DNA of 64,000 nt from Populus alba (Eukaryota > Streptophyta > Magnoliopsida > Malpighiales > Salicaceae), in NCBI RefSeq assembly GCF_005239225.2, contig NC_133297.1:21799882-21863881 (forward strand), written 5' to 3'. The notes beneath the pieces were generated by a model. That model was not told where the DNA came from. It made no database searches and was given only the letters and a program-made list of their open reading frames with translations. The position numbers and the translations under genes are program-made. Position 1 is the stretch's first letter; each line of letters opens with the position of its first letter. Of this stretch, positions 23,098-33,827 are shown in pieces.

Positions 23098-24838
23098 GTT
23101 GCTACCCAATTTTTGATCCATGTTTTGATAAATTTTTAGAAAAAATCCAAATATAGAGAAAAATAGCGAAAATCCAAAAAATATGTTTTTTAATATATTT
23201 TCGTCATTTTAGCATTTTCAACGTCGTCTAAAAAAGAATTTAAATTTTTAAGGGTTTTTCGAACACGTTCGACTTTTCACGCGTCATTTTTAAAATCATT
23301 GGTTTTCCTCATCGAGTAGATGTTGATATTGCTCGTTTTCAAAAAATTAAGAAAAATCAAAATTTACAAAAAAAAGAAGTTGAGGGACCAAGTTTGAAAA
23401 CCTAGCAATATTTTTTCCTATAAATACTGGTCTTCAACACACACACAATGGAGGGGGGGGATTTTGAAATATATAAAAAAAAACACAAAAAAAGAAAACC
23501 CTAACCCTAAACCCATCTCTTTCCAAGCCACCAGTTGCCCCCCACCCATCCGGTGCCTATTCCTCTTCTTCCCTCTCAGCCGTCCCCTCAATCTTCAAAC
23601 CAGCCACCCCTCACTGGTTTTTATTTTTTTTCTCCCTTAGCCGCTCCCCACAGTGATCTTCATCAACCAAAGAACCCATCAGCTTCTTCGGTCGCCTTCC
23701 TTCTCCCTGCCTCTGATTTGCCCCTACCAAAGACTAACCTCGAAACAACTGTTAATTAAGCCTTACAGAAAGGCGTCCCCATCCCCTGGTTTTGATTTTG
23801 TTCTTCCAAGCCACCGTTCACCAGAGATTTCTTCCTTCACAGACCCGACGACTCCTAGCTTCTCTTCAATCGGCCACAAACCCACGGTCGCCTTCTCATC
23901 CACCGTGAACAACCACCTTCTAGCATTTCCTTCCCTCAGCAACGCCCATAGAGCCATCAGTGTCGTCCACACCTTCATCCAGTAGCACCGCCCGATCTAC
24001 CACCTGAAACATAGGAGAAGAAGACAAACCGACCCGCTTGAAACAAAGAAGGGAAGAGGCAAAGAAACGGAGCAGATCTGAAAGAGGAAGAAAAGAAAAA
24101 ATAAAATAAAATTGACTGGTTGTGATTTTTATGCTTTGCAGGTCTAAAAGATCCACTGCCGGCAGGGAAAGGAAGGGGAGAAGAGGCCGAGGCAGACCCC
24201 CTGTTTCCCAATTTGTTTTCACGGCGGCGCCTGGAGGGGACGCGCCGCCACTCTTCAAATGCCCAAAAGATGTTCCCAACACTATTCCGGTGGTGCAGAA
24301 GGTGTTCCCTGTAAATTCCAGATTGTTTTGGGGTTATTACTGTAATTTTTTTTAATTGTTTTGAATTTGTATTTTGTATTATGGATGTAAAAGAAAAAAG
24401 AAAAAAGAAAAAGGAAAAGGAAAAGGAAAAATATAGTAAAAGTGTATATGTGGGTTTGTATTTGTTTCATTGATTTATTTTTATTTTTATTTATGATAAA
24501 ATTGCAAAGAATAAAGAAGAATTTAATATTTTGATTTGCTCACGGTCTGGAATTATTAACTTATACGTAAGTTGTATTTCTAATATCCGATGAAAAAACA
24601 ATTATTAAAACTTCTTTGAGCACATCAAATTCGCGAAGCAGCTTACCTCAGGTAGGGTACGTTAAGGGTGATAATACCTTTCCTAACCACAACCAGTACC
24701 TTACCCGTGAATCTCTGACAAGACCAGTACATCCGGTTTCCTAGTAGCCCTCAATTAATTACTAGGTGGCAACTCCTAATGAATCAAATCAAAGCAAACG
24801 CATTAACGAGAAAAATCGCCAGCTGATGCCGCGCAGAT
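23098..24838 (+). repeat. 'H' family LTR, first copy
   Basis: Starts TGTTGCTACCCAATTTTTG and includes a ~tataaata promoter-like site near 23420, a C-rich leader (23500-24000), a T-rich tract followed by TTTGCAG near 24140, and a conserved tail (GAAGCAGCTTACCTCAGGTA at about 24635, then 'ctaggtggcaactcc' near 24765). The same order is found, heavily interrupted, at 44681-58235. It probably ends near GTGCGACA, just before a PBS-like site. Pro-rich open stretches inside reflect the C-rich leader, not genes. Confidence 0.65.
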
Positions 24839-24854
24839 TTGACGTGCGACAGAA

Positions 24855-24872
24855 TGACAACTCCACTGGAGA
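24855..24872 (+). promoter_or_regulatory. Possible primer-binding site (tRNA-Arg-like)
   Basis: TGACAACTCCACTGGAGA after the H LTR resembles the PBS of plant Tat/Ogre-type elements (TGGCGACTCC-type, complementary to tRNA-Arg). It has mismatches, so the assignment is tentative. Confidence 0.4.
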
Positions 24873-25689
24873 AGGTATTGTTTCTGACAATATTGGACTG
24901 AGCTTTGTGTATTTGATGGGTTTAAGTTTTTGCAATTTTATCTCTTTTTTTAAATGTTTGTTTCCATACATTTTATATAATTGTTTTATACATCACTTGT
25001 TTTAATTTTGAACGCACACACAAGCTTCTAGGTTAGGTGGGGAACTAACAATCTGCCCTAAGACTATTGGTCAGGGTTCAGATGCGTGAAACACCCAACT
25101 CATATCTGAGTGTCTGCTTGGTAATGGTGGGTATACGTGCCTTAACTATTCCTTGCAACGCCCCTATACTATCTTTATGAAGAACGTCATTGGGTAGATA
25201 TGAGACCCGTTTAAGACTAGGTAGAAAATCTACCCATGTTCACATAATGAATAGAACCTGTCCTTAGGTTATATGTGTTATCGTTATTTGCATCAGAGCA
25301 AACTCTTCTTGAAGCATCTTGAACTCAAGACTTGTGGGTGACACAATGGTTGTCACTCAGAAAATTTTCATTGTAGAGTTTGGGCAAAAATCACGATTCT
25401 TGTTCCGTCATACAAGAGTTACAACCATATTGTCACCCCTCGAAGGGCGAGTTCATCATATAGATTAAATTTTCATACATTTGTCATTCATGCACCAAGA
25501 TGAAAAGTAGGTCCCCTACGAGTCTACAACACCCAACTTTGAGCAAAAAAAAATACACGGAAGAGAAAGAGTGTGTTCGCCGTAGTGTCCATTTTCAAGA
25601 AGAGTTGGCATTTCTGAAGACAAGTGTGACTCGCCTCAAGCTTACTCGAGCAAATACTGAAAAATAACTCTAGGGAAGTTTCCTTCCAA
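24873..25689 (+). other. Leader of the H element, truncated
   Basis: Noncoding sequence following the H LTR and PBS, with 'gtgggtgacacaatggttgtcac' style phrases typical of the long leaders of this group. It ends where the Athila-like 3' sequence begins at about 25690. No gag of its own is seen. Confidence 0.45.
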
Positions 25690-26363
25690 AAAAAAAAGAC
25701 CTTTTTGATTCATGCATTGTTTATAATATGTTGGTAATGGAGATGAGATTAAAGAGCAAGCTTATGGTAGAACATATTCATTGATTGAATTTGAGAGATT
25801 TAAACACATAAGCCTTAAACACATGAGTGTTGGAGTGTATATCAATGAGAGGACCTATCACTTTGGCATGACATAGATTTCATTTAAATCCCAACAATTA
25901 ATTGAGTTTTGAAGTTTACATGTAAATAAATTCATGAAAATTTATACTCTTTATCCTTTTTAATTGTGTTCTTGTTTATAATGCATATATTTTTGGATAT
26001 TGATGGGAGATTAGGAGATTGGTCATAGTGATTTGATTTAATGTAACTTCAATTTGATTTTACCTATCCTTTCTCCAGGACGAGCAAGAGCTAAGTGTGA
26101 GGGTATTTGATGCAACCATATTATTCGATAGTTTCACCCACATTTAACTAGTGTTTTGCATATGTTTTATATATAAAATGCCTTGATATTCTCTGTTTTA
26201 TGTTTTGAAGGTTTTTTTGGATGAAAGATGCAAAAATGAGTAAATTGAAGGTAATTAACACATTTGACCTTCAGTTGATGTTTTGTGCAGAGTGTGAACT
26301 CTAAAAGTCAAAATAAAATGATTCTAATGGCATTAAAAATCTAACATCCATACCTTTCCGAGT
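25690..26363 (+). repeat. Extra copy of the Athila-like 3' leader plus LTR start
   Basis: About 674 bp nearly identical to 29788-30456. It contains the end of the internal noncoding region, the purine-rich tract (GAGCTAAGTGTGAGGG) and the first ~260 bp of the LTR (TGATGCAACCATATTATTC at about 26109). It then joins gag sequence directly at ~26364 with no LTR end, PBS or leader. Confidence 0.85.
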
Positions 26364-28690
26364 ATTAGGAAAGATTTGAGCAACTGTGTATTCAATGCCC
26401 TTATCATCAAATACCCGATCAGCTGCTCATTCAATATTTCTATGAAGGATTGATGCCTACTGACCATAGTATCATTGATGCTGCAAGTGGAGGGGCATTA
26501 GTAGATAAAACACCTGAGGCTGCACGCCAATTGATCTCAAATATTGCAGCCAACTCGAAACAATTTGGCATGCGAGGAGACTTCGCAAACAAACGAGTAA
26601 ATGAGGTAAGTATTTCTAACCTTGAGAATAAAGTTAATGATCTTACTTCTCTTGTGCGTTCTTTGGCTTGTGGCAATGTACAGTAGGTGAAAGCTTGTAA
26701 CATATGCTCTTTACAAGGACATGCTTCAGATATGTGCCCAGCAATGCAAGAAGATTACATTGAACAAGCTAATGCAGTTGATGGAGCATTTAATGGACAG
26801 CCTTAGTGTAAGTATGATCCTTTTTTCCACACGTACAACCCTGGATGGAGAGATCATCCTAACCTACGATATAAGAACCAGCCTCAACAAGGCAATCAAG
26901 GCTGACAATTCCATCCCCATGGATTTCAGCCCCAATAGAATTATCAAGCAAGACAACCCCCTCCATTTATAAACTCCAATGTTATGGGGTCATCATCTAG
27001 TGATGATCTTCGTGAGATGATAAAAACTTTGGCTTCTAACACTGTGACCTTACAACAAAATATCATGTCTTTTCAATAGGAAACAAGGTCAAGTATTCAC
27101 AACTTGGAGAAGCAAATGGGGTAAGTAACTTCAAGTGTAGGGAAATTGGAAGCACAAATGAATGGAAAATTGCCCTCTCAAGCATTGAATCCAAAAGAGA
27201 ATGTTAGTGCAATCATGCTGGGAAGTGGGAAAGAACTTGAAGAGAAAAGGTTGAAACAAATTGAGATGGAGGAAGAAGAAGAGATAGAAACTGAATTGAG
27301 TACAGAGAAGGAACATCCTCCTCCAAAAACTGAAACATCGACCAACACTCCAAAGGTAACTCCTCAACCAATGACTTCCAGTTTTAAAACAATTCCACCC
27401 TTTCTTATAAGTTCTTCTAGGTCAAAGAAAGAGGACAAAGAAAAAGAGATTTTAAAGGTTTTCAAGAAAGTAAAACTCAACATTCCTTTGCTTGATGCTA
27501 TCAAGCAAATTCCCAAGTATGCCAAATTTTTGAAGGAGTTGTGTACTACCAAGAGAGCTTTTAAATTGAAAGGTCATGAAATGGTAAGTATGGGTGAAGT
27601 TGTATCTGCTGTTGTTCAAAAGAATATGCCTTTGAAGCAAAAAGACCCAGGCGTATTTACTATCCTATGTGTTATTAGTAATGCTAGTTCCAAAATAGCC
27701 TTATGCGATTTAGGTGCATCCATTAGTGTTATGCCAAAACATGTTTATGATTCTCTTAGTCTTGAGCCTTTGAATAAAACTAGCATTGTAATACAACTTG
27801 CGGATTGTAGTTTTATTTACCCACTTGGTGTGATAAAAGATGTCCTAGTCAAGATTGATAGTTTGGTTATTCCATGCAACTTTTATATTCTTGATAGGGA
27901 ACATGATTCTTGTGATTCATCAAACAAAACTCTCATATTGTTTGGGAGACCATTCTTGAAAACTGCCAATACAAAAATTGATTGTGGTAAGGATACTTTG
28001 TCTATGGAGGTAGAAGATGAAAAAATTGAATTTAATTTTCATGATGCAATGACATATCCTTATAGCAATGTTTATTCTATCACATGTTATGACCAAGTTG
28101 ATAAGTGTGTGCAGCTAGTTCGTGATTTTAATAGTGAGGATGGATTAAGCATAGCTTTGAGCTATGGCTATGATTTTACCAAGATAGAAGAGATGGAGAG
28201 GCATATATGTGTACCCCGAAACATGCATGACTTAGCATTGGATTTGCAAGCTTTGCAAATTGTCCTCTATGATGCAGGAGCCATTTATCCCATCACGGAC
28301 AGTGAATGGGTAGCGCCTATCCTTTTGGTACCCAAAAAGATTAGAATTACATTGGAAGAGATTCGAAATGATGCTTATGAGAATGCAAAGATTTACAAAG
28401 AAAAGACTAAGAGTCTCCATGACCGAATGATTACAAGAAAAGAGTTTAATGTTGGAGAAAAAGTCCTTTATCATTCGCATTTGAAACTTTTTCCTGGAAA
28501 GTTGCACTCTCGTTGGATTGGATCCTTTGTTGTTTCTAATATTTTTTTCTTATGGTGTAGTTGAAATTACAAGTTTAGAAACTAACAAAGTACTCAAGGT
28601 CAATGGACATCGCTTGAAACCTATCTATGAAGGTTGGACGAAAGAACTCACTGCTTCTGTAAAGTTAGCTAAACCAATCTATGAAGAATA
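26364..28690 (+). pseudogene. gag-protease-(deleted pol)-integrase tail, Athila-like
   Basis: 26364-27145: gag core (YERFEQ.C..CP, QLLIQYFYEGLMPTD, TPEAARQLISNIAANS) with stops and frameshifts. 27146-28564: a 472-residue open frame. It has a Lys/Glu-rich gag tail, then [20 protein letters not shown], a retropepsin-like domain ([30 protein letters not shown]), and the beginning of RT ([20 protein letters not shown], about 28272-28341). The next codons are already the integrase C-terminal region ([49 protein letters not shown]). RT, RNase H and the integrase core are therefore missing without loss of frame. A shift in a T run near 28540 breaks the last 45 codons (TNKVLKVNGHRLKPIYEG). Confidence 0.85.
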
Positions 28691-30204
28691 AGCATGCAAC
28701 ATGTCGAGCCAATGACATAAAACAAAAGCACTTACTGGGAGGCAACCCAGCACCAAAAAACAAAAAAAGAACAGATTTGCTTTCTTTTTCCCTTATCTTT
28801 TATTTTTCACATTTTACTTTTGTCATTCTCCTATAATCCTTTTCTTTTATTTCAACATTGAGGACAATGTTGTATTTTAAGTGTGGGGGTACTGGGAATG
28901 TTGGTTTTCTTATTTTGATTTTCTTTGTTGTTCTAAAAAAAAAAAAACAAATTTCTATGTTTGATCTTTTGAACTCCTATTAGTTTATGAGAATGTGAGT
29001 ATTACATATGAGAATTAATTGAGATAGATGGAGATATGAATCAAATGAAGGAGTGTGCATATAAGCTGTAAGGTTTAATTGGTTTAGGGATTGACTTTGA
29101 GAATATGTCATGTTGACTCTATAGTGTTATACCAATGCAAGCTTTTGAGCCTTCAACATTATATTCTTTGATTGTGCATTCTTTTAATGATATGTATCTC
29201 TAGAACTTGCTTCATATCTTGTTGAGATTACACTCACATTACATATATACATGAAGATGATAAAGGCATTAGGAATTTTAACCACTTGAGCCAAAAAGCC
29301 AACCTAAAGCATATTATCCTTAGTGAGCCTCTTTTGAGCTTATTTATCTTTTCTTTGCTTTATCCATGTATAAGCCTTAACTTTATATATGTTTTCCTTT
29401 TCCCCTGGCCAAGGATTAGTAGAGCATATACTTGTGATATTTTCATGGAATTATGGTTGGAAATTATGTGAAAAGAAAGAAGAAGTGATGCTTGATGAAA
29501 AGATGGGCAAAGTTGCGAAAAAGAAAAAAAAAAGCATAAGAAAAGGAAAAGGAAAAAAAAAAAGAAAAATAAAAAAAAAGTTCCTTTATATTCTTAAGAT
29601 TTTATGTTGAAAAAGCTTGAAATCAAAAGAAGTTAAGCATTGGTGATTAAAGATGAAAAATTTATATGCTTTGATGGAATATCTTGTTTGAAATATTATT
29701 TTTCAGAATACTCTACTTTCTTTGGTTTGAACATTTTCTCTTACTATCTTTTACCTCACCTTAACCTTAGCCCTATTACAACTAGAAAAAAAAAGACCTT
29801 TTTGATTCATGCATTGTTTGTAATATGTTGGTAATGGAGATGAGATTAAAGAGCAAGCTTATGGTAGAACATATTCATTGATTGAATTTGAGAGATTTAA
29901 ACACATAAGCCTTAAACACATGAGTGTTGGAGTGTATATCAATGAGAGGACCTATCATTTTGGCATGGCATAGATTTCATTTAAATCCCGACAATTAATT
30001 GAGTTTTGAAGTTTACATGTAAATAAATTCATGAAAATTTATACTTTTTATTCTTTTTAATTGTGTTCTTGTTTATAATGCATATATTTTTGGATATTGA
30101 TGGGAGATTAGGAGATTGGTCATAGTGATTTGATTTAATGTAACTTCAATTTGATTTTACATATCCTTTCTCGAGGACAAGCAAGAGCTAAGTGTGGAGG
30201 TATT
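28691..30204 (+). other. 3' noncoding region of the Athila-like element
   Basis: Long untranslated stretch between integrase and 3' LTR, as is usual for Athila-type elements. It includes 'taagtgtgggggt' at about 28879, poly(A)-rich purine runs at 29520-29580, and from 29788 the block duplicated at 25690. It ends with a purine tract (CTAAGTGTGGAGG, about 30188-30200) that should prime plus-strand synthesis. Confidence 0.65.
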
Positions 30205-31812
30205 TGATGCAACCATATTATTCAATAGTTTCACCCACATTTAACTAGTGTTTTGCATATGTTTTATATATAAAATGGCTTGATATTCTCTGTTTTATGT
30301 TTTGAAGGCTTTTTTGGATGAAAGATGCAAAAATGAGTAAATTGAAGGTAATTGACACATTTGACCTTCAGTTGATGTTTTGTGCAGAGCGTGAACTCTA
30401 AAAGTCAAAATAAAGTGATTCTAGTGGCATTAAAAATCTAACATCCATACCTTTCTGGACATCTAAGACAAGACAATAAAATAAGGAAGAGCATGGAAAT
30501 CATAGCTTTCAAAGTCAAATCTCGCAATCTGCCAGTGTTGACTTCGATTATTCCGACTTAAATATCTAGAGCTCTAGAAGTCCAATTGATGCAAACTCAA
30601 TTTTTTTGGATTCCTGACTCAAAGGCCTATAAACGCTCCAAATTTTAGCCAAAAATGATGTCATATGAGGGAGATATGATTTTTCAAAGATGACAACTGA
30701 ATTCTGCCAACAAACAGGTTTCGTGAAGAAACGAGTCCAAATTACGTTCCGAAACATCTAAACCAATATCCAAGTTTTTATTTTAGCAATTTAGCTCCTC
30801 TAAGTCAAAGTTTGAAGATTTAATGCAAGACTATTTCTTTTTTTTTAGGAAAATAGTTATTGAAGTACTTAAATGTAAACAATCTACTTAAAAGATGATT
30901 ATTTTGTAAAATAGAGACTAGGGTTGCATAAGATATAAAAAGAATGAGAGAAGAGAAGGGGGGCAGCCAGCCAACAAGAGAAAAACACCCCTCTCCTCTA
31001 AGAAACCCTAAATCATGCATTCTTCCATCTTTTTGATTAGTTGTTCAACAAACATGCAAGGCTAAACTTGTTTTCTTGGTTGCAAGGACATGAAAACCTT
31101 CGAATTTCAAGAACTGTGAGATTTATTTTATCCTTTCTTTTAAGTTTATATGATGAATATGTTTGTTCTCCTATGCTTATTTTTCATATGATTGTTTATT
31201 TTAATTGCTAGAGTGGACTCTAAGTTATCATTGTAGACAATCTATTACTAAGTTTTATATCAAAACCGGAGTTGTGGTATATAGACTTGTGAAACAATTG
31301 AGTTTAATAATTGTGGCGAATCTACGTTATTAATCTTAGGGAGAACATTAAATCAAATCAAACATAGACTGCAGACAATTATGTTTTCTTGATTAATCAA
31401 CTTATATAGTTCTTAAGGCTACCATTGAATTAAATTATTAGTGCAGACACTGTGATTGTTTGATGGTTAGAGTTAGTTATACGGCAGATTCGTTAACTAA
31501 TCAATGTTAAGAAGAGATAAAAATTCAAAATATAAATTGATGTTTCGTTTCCATGATCAGTTCTGATTTCTATAGGTGGATGTATGCTTGCAACCAAGGT
31601 TTGTCCTCTTGATAATTTTCTGATTTTATTAAATTTTGTTTGATAGTTTTCTATTTTCTTTTGCTTTAGCCTAGATAACGTCCAAAACCCCCCTAAATTG
31701 CATATCATCTAGCATAAAAATCTGACTTGAACCTTTCTTGTGAGATCGATTCTTTGCTTGCTCTATATTATCTTATATGTTGTGTTTGAAGTTAGGGTAA
31801 TTAATTTATGCA
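30205..31812 (+). repeat. 3' LTR of the Athila-like element
   Basis: Starts TGATGCAACC after the purine tract. It includes a TATA-like AGATATAAAAAG near 30929 and extends to about ATGCA at 31812. The end is uncertain by ~20 bp because the other copy lacks it. The first ~250 bp match 26109-26363 almost perfectly. Confidence 0.7.
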
Positions 31813-31832
31813 ACCGCGACATCGCAACATAT

Positions 31833-32486
31833 AACATAGTAACCCTTCTCCTGTGGAGCCAGGAAAAAGGTCCGCACAAATATCCTTCTGTTAACAAAAT
31901 CCTTGGTCTTGACAGACCCAGACACCATCACCAAAACACCTCCATTCCATGAATCGAGAGAATTGATGGTCTTGATTTCAATTGCAATGAGGTTTAGAGA
32001 CATGACAAGTGCATGGATTTGCTGGCGAGAAACAAAGGAGAAGCAAAAAGAAGGTGAGTAAATTCCACAAGAAGGGAAAATCACGAAATAACTGACTGTT
32101 AAGAATTTTCCTGACAGAATAAATAATTCTTCTTGGATTCCCATTTCAACCCCGACTGTATTAGGCAGAAACCTTCGCCGGCGGAGTTAGGCATACATGA
32201 AAGAATCAAAACATTTCGCATGGAAGGAGGAGGAAGAGTACCAGCATTGTGTTGGCAGATTCAGTGGAACCGGCATCGATACGAGCCATGTTACTGCTAC
32301 CAGCATAGAATTGATGTACGAGATCTGGATGTTGTTGGAGAACCTGATAGTACTGTCCTACAAAGTAGGAACCAACCTAGCAAACAAAAATCAACACTCA
32401 CCAACCAACGAGAGATAAAGGTTCAAACAACAAATATGGAATCGTACCTGAACTGCATTTACAGATGGATATGCACTCGCCGCCAT
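31833..32486 (-). pseudogene. NTF2-domain (G3BP-like) gene, first three exons only
   Basis: Exon 1 is 32486-32448 (MAASAYPSVNAVQ; donor GTACG). Exon 2 is 32376-32242 (VGSYFVGQYYQVLQQHPDL to ESANTML; donor GTACTC). Exon 3 is 32021 to 31833 (QIHALVMSLN, SLDSWNGGVLVMVSGSV, FVRTFFLAPQEKGYYV). Phases agree at both junctions, giving 121 residues with no stop. This is the N-terminal nuclear-transport-factor-2 domain of plant NTF2-RRM (G3BP-like) proteins, which normally continue with NDIFHF, a disordered part and an RRM. Here the reading runs into retrotransposon DNA and stops after eight unrelated residues. The missing part is not in the window. The preserved frame suggests the loss is recent. It might still give a truncated protein. 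Confidence 0.8.
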
Positions 32487-32660
32487 TTTTATTAACCAGT
32501 CAATTACCCTTGTTAAACAACAACAACACGCTTTTGCTCCAAAACAAGAGCGTGGAGAGAGAGACACTGAGATTTAGTTAGGGTTTGTGATTATGATATT
32601 TCTTGTTTACAAAACAGAGAGAGAGAGAGAGAGGATGATAATATATATACTAATTCATGG
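32487..32660 (-). promoter_or_regulatory. 5'UTR and promoter region of the NTF2-like fragment
   Basis: On the minus strand it reads as a CT-repeat (the GA run at about 32618-32635) followed by AAACCCTAACTAAATCTCAG and CTCTCTCTCC, typical of plant 5' leaders, ending 60-70 bp before the ATG. An AT-rich stretch at 32640-32652 (TATATATA) could hold the TATA box. Confidence 0.5.
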
Positions 32661-33827
32661 CTGTACGCTCTTAGCCGTCACGACCGCGGAGTGGCTTGGT
32701 TGGTTTTGCTCCATACGATTATCTACAAGTGAATCTGTCACTGTCAGGTAAAAAGTTATTCACAGCATTTTCCTGCAACAGAGGAACCAGAGGTGGCGGC
32801 CGGGCTCCAAAAGTGGGAGCGGAGCAGACAATCCTTGCCTCAACAGGACTAGGGGGCTGGCTCCCTCTGGGCAAGAAGCTATGCAGAGCAGAAAACGACC
32901 TTCTTTTTTCTTCTTTTTTTTGAAGCGTGCGTATCCATGGCACCCCACCTACAGCGAGGGAAAAAAAAGAAACTTCCTCCTCCTCCAGCGCCAAGCAGTA
33001 GAGGCGAAAGCCCCGCGGTTTAAAACAAACCTCTATTTAATTATTGCTCTCAAAAAGGGTTCTTAAATTGGTATTTCTTTATGCATCCACAGGAATTAAT
33101 TAGTAACGGATCCTAGAACCAGAGGACCGCGCTGAAAGAGAAGAGGAGCCGCGAGAGCCCTCTCTTTACTTTAGAAGAGATGTTTAAATCAATACTCTAT
33201 GCGCAACACAGCCAAGTTCCGACAATCAGGGTTTATCGAGGACGGATTAAAATAATATATTTTTTTAATTCATTCTCTTCATTTTCGTTAAGATTCATAA
33301 TTAAGATAACCTCAATTCTCATAATCCACATAACAGGTAGTCTGACAAATTCACTCAGTTAGCTTTTATAATTTGTTTTAATTTGCCTAAACATTTCTTC
33401 TTACATATTTCAAAAAAAGGAAAGATTTAACACGACCCGCACACTGATCTAAACTAAAAATACTCCCTGAGACACTCACGGCAAGCACAACCACCATCAA
33501 CAGGAGTTTAGTTGCGTGAACCACCAAAATCGAGAGGATTTGAGTCCAACTAACTAGAGGAAGTAACCATTTTCCGAGCATATTTACGTTCTTGTACGTA
33601 CGTGTGCAAGACAAATGTTATGAACACGGGGGAGGGATATGGGCAAAAGATTTTAACCGCTACCTACAGAGATTACTTCCTCATCTTCCTCTCCCTTGTG
33701 TGCATTTTTGCCTACACCACACCATGCTGCCCCTTGTTCCAAAAAAATACCCAATGTTACGAGTAGATTCAGCAAAGAGATGGGCACAAAGGAAGAGAAG
33801 GATACACGCAGGATAGTTCCTGCCAGA
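32661..33827. other. Intergenic DNA and 3'UTR side of the PRP39 gene
   Basis: The part 32700-33180 is locally GC-rich but without a recognised protein on either strand. The stretch 33380-33827 lies directly downstream of the minus-strand PRP39 stop and probably holds its 3'UTR. No other gene is supported. Confidence 0.45.

Larger units (their letters stand above)
25690..31812 (+). mobile_element. Athila-like Ty3/gypsy deletion derivative
   Basis: Consists of a partial upstream repeat, a gag-protease open reading frame fused to the integrase end, a long noncoding 3' leader with the Athila-type phrase 'taagtgtgggggt' (about 28879), and a 3' LTR (30205 to ~31812). Reverse transcriptase, RNase H and the integrase core are absent. 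It ends inside the third exon of an NTF2-like gene. Confidence 0.75.

Noticed and set aside
23535..24355. Pro-rich and Arg-rich proteins in the H LTR
   Set aside because: The region is the C-rich leader part of an LTR. Open frames overlap in both strands and are not kept in the second H copy.
32696..33066. Small proteins in the GC-richer patch between the NTF2-like fragment and PRP39
   Set aside because: Several overlapping frames on both strands, with no domain, no splice logic and no conserved start.
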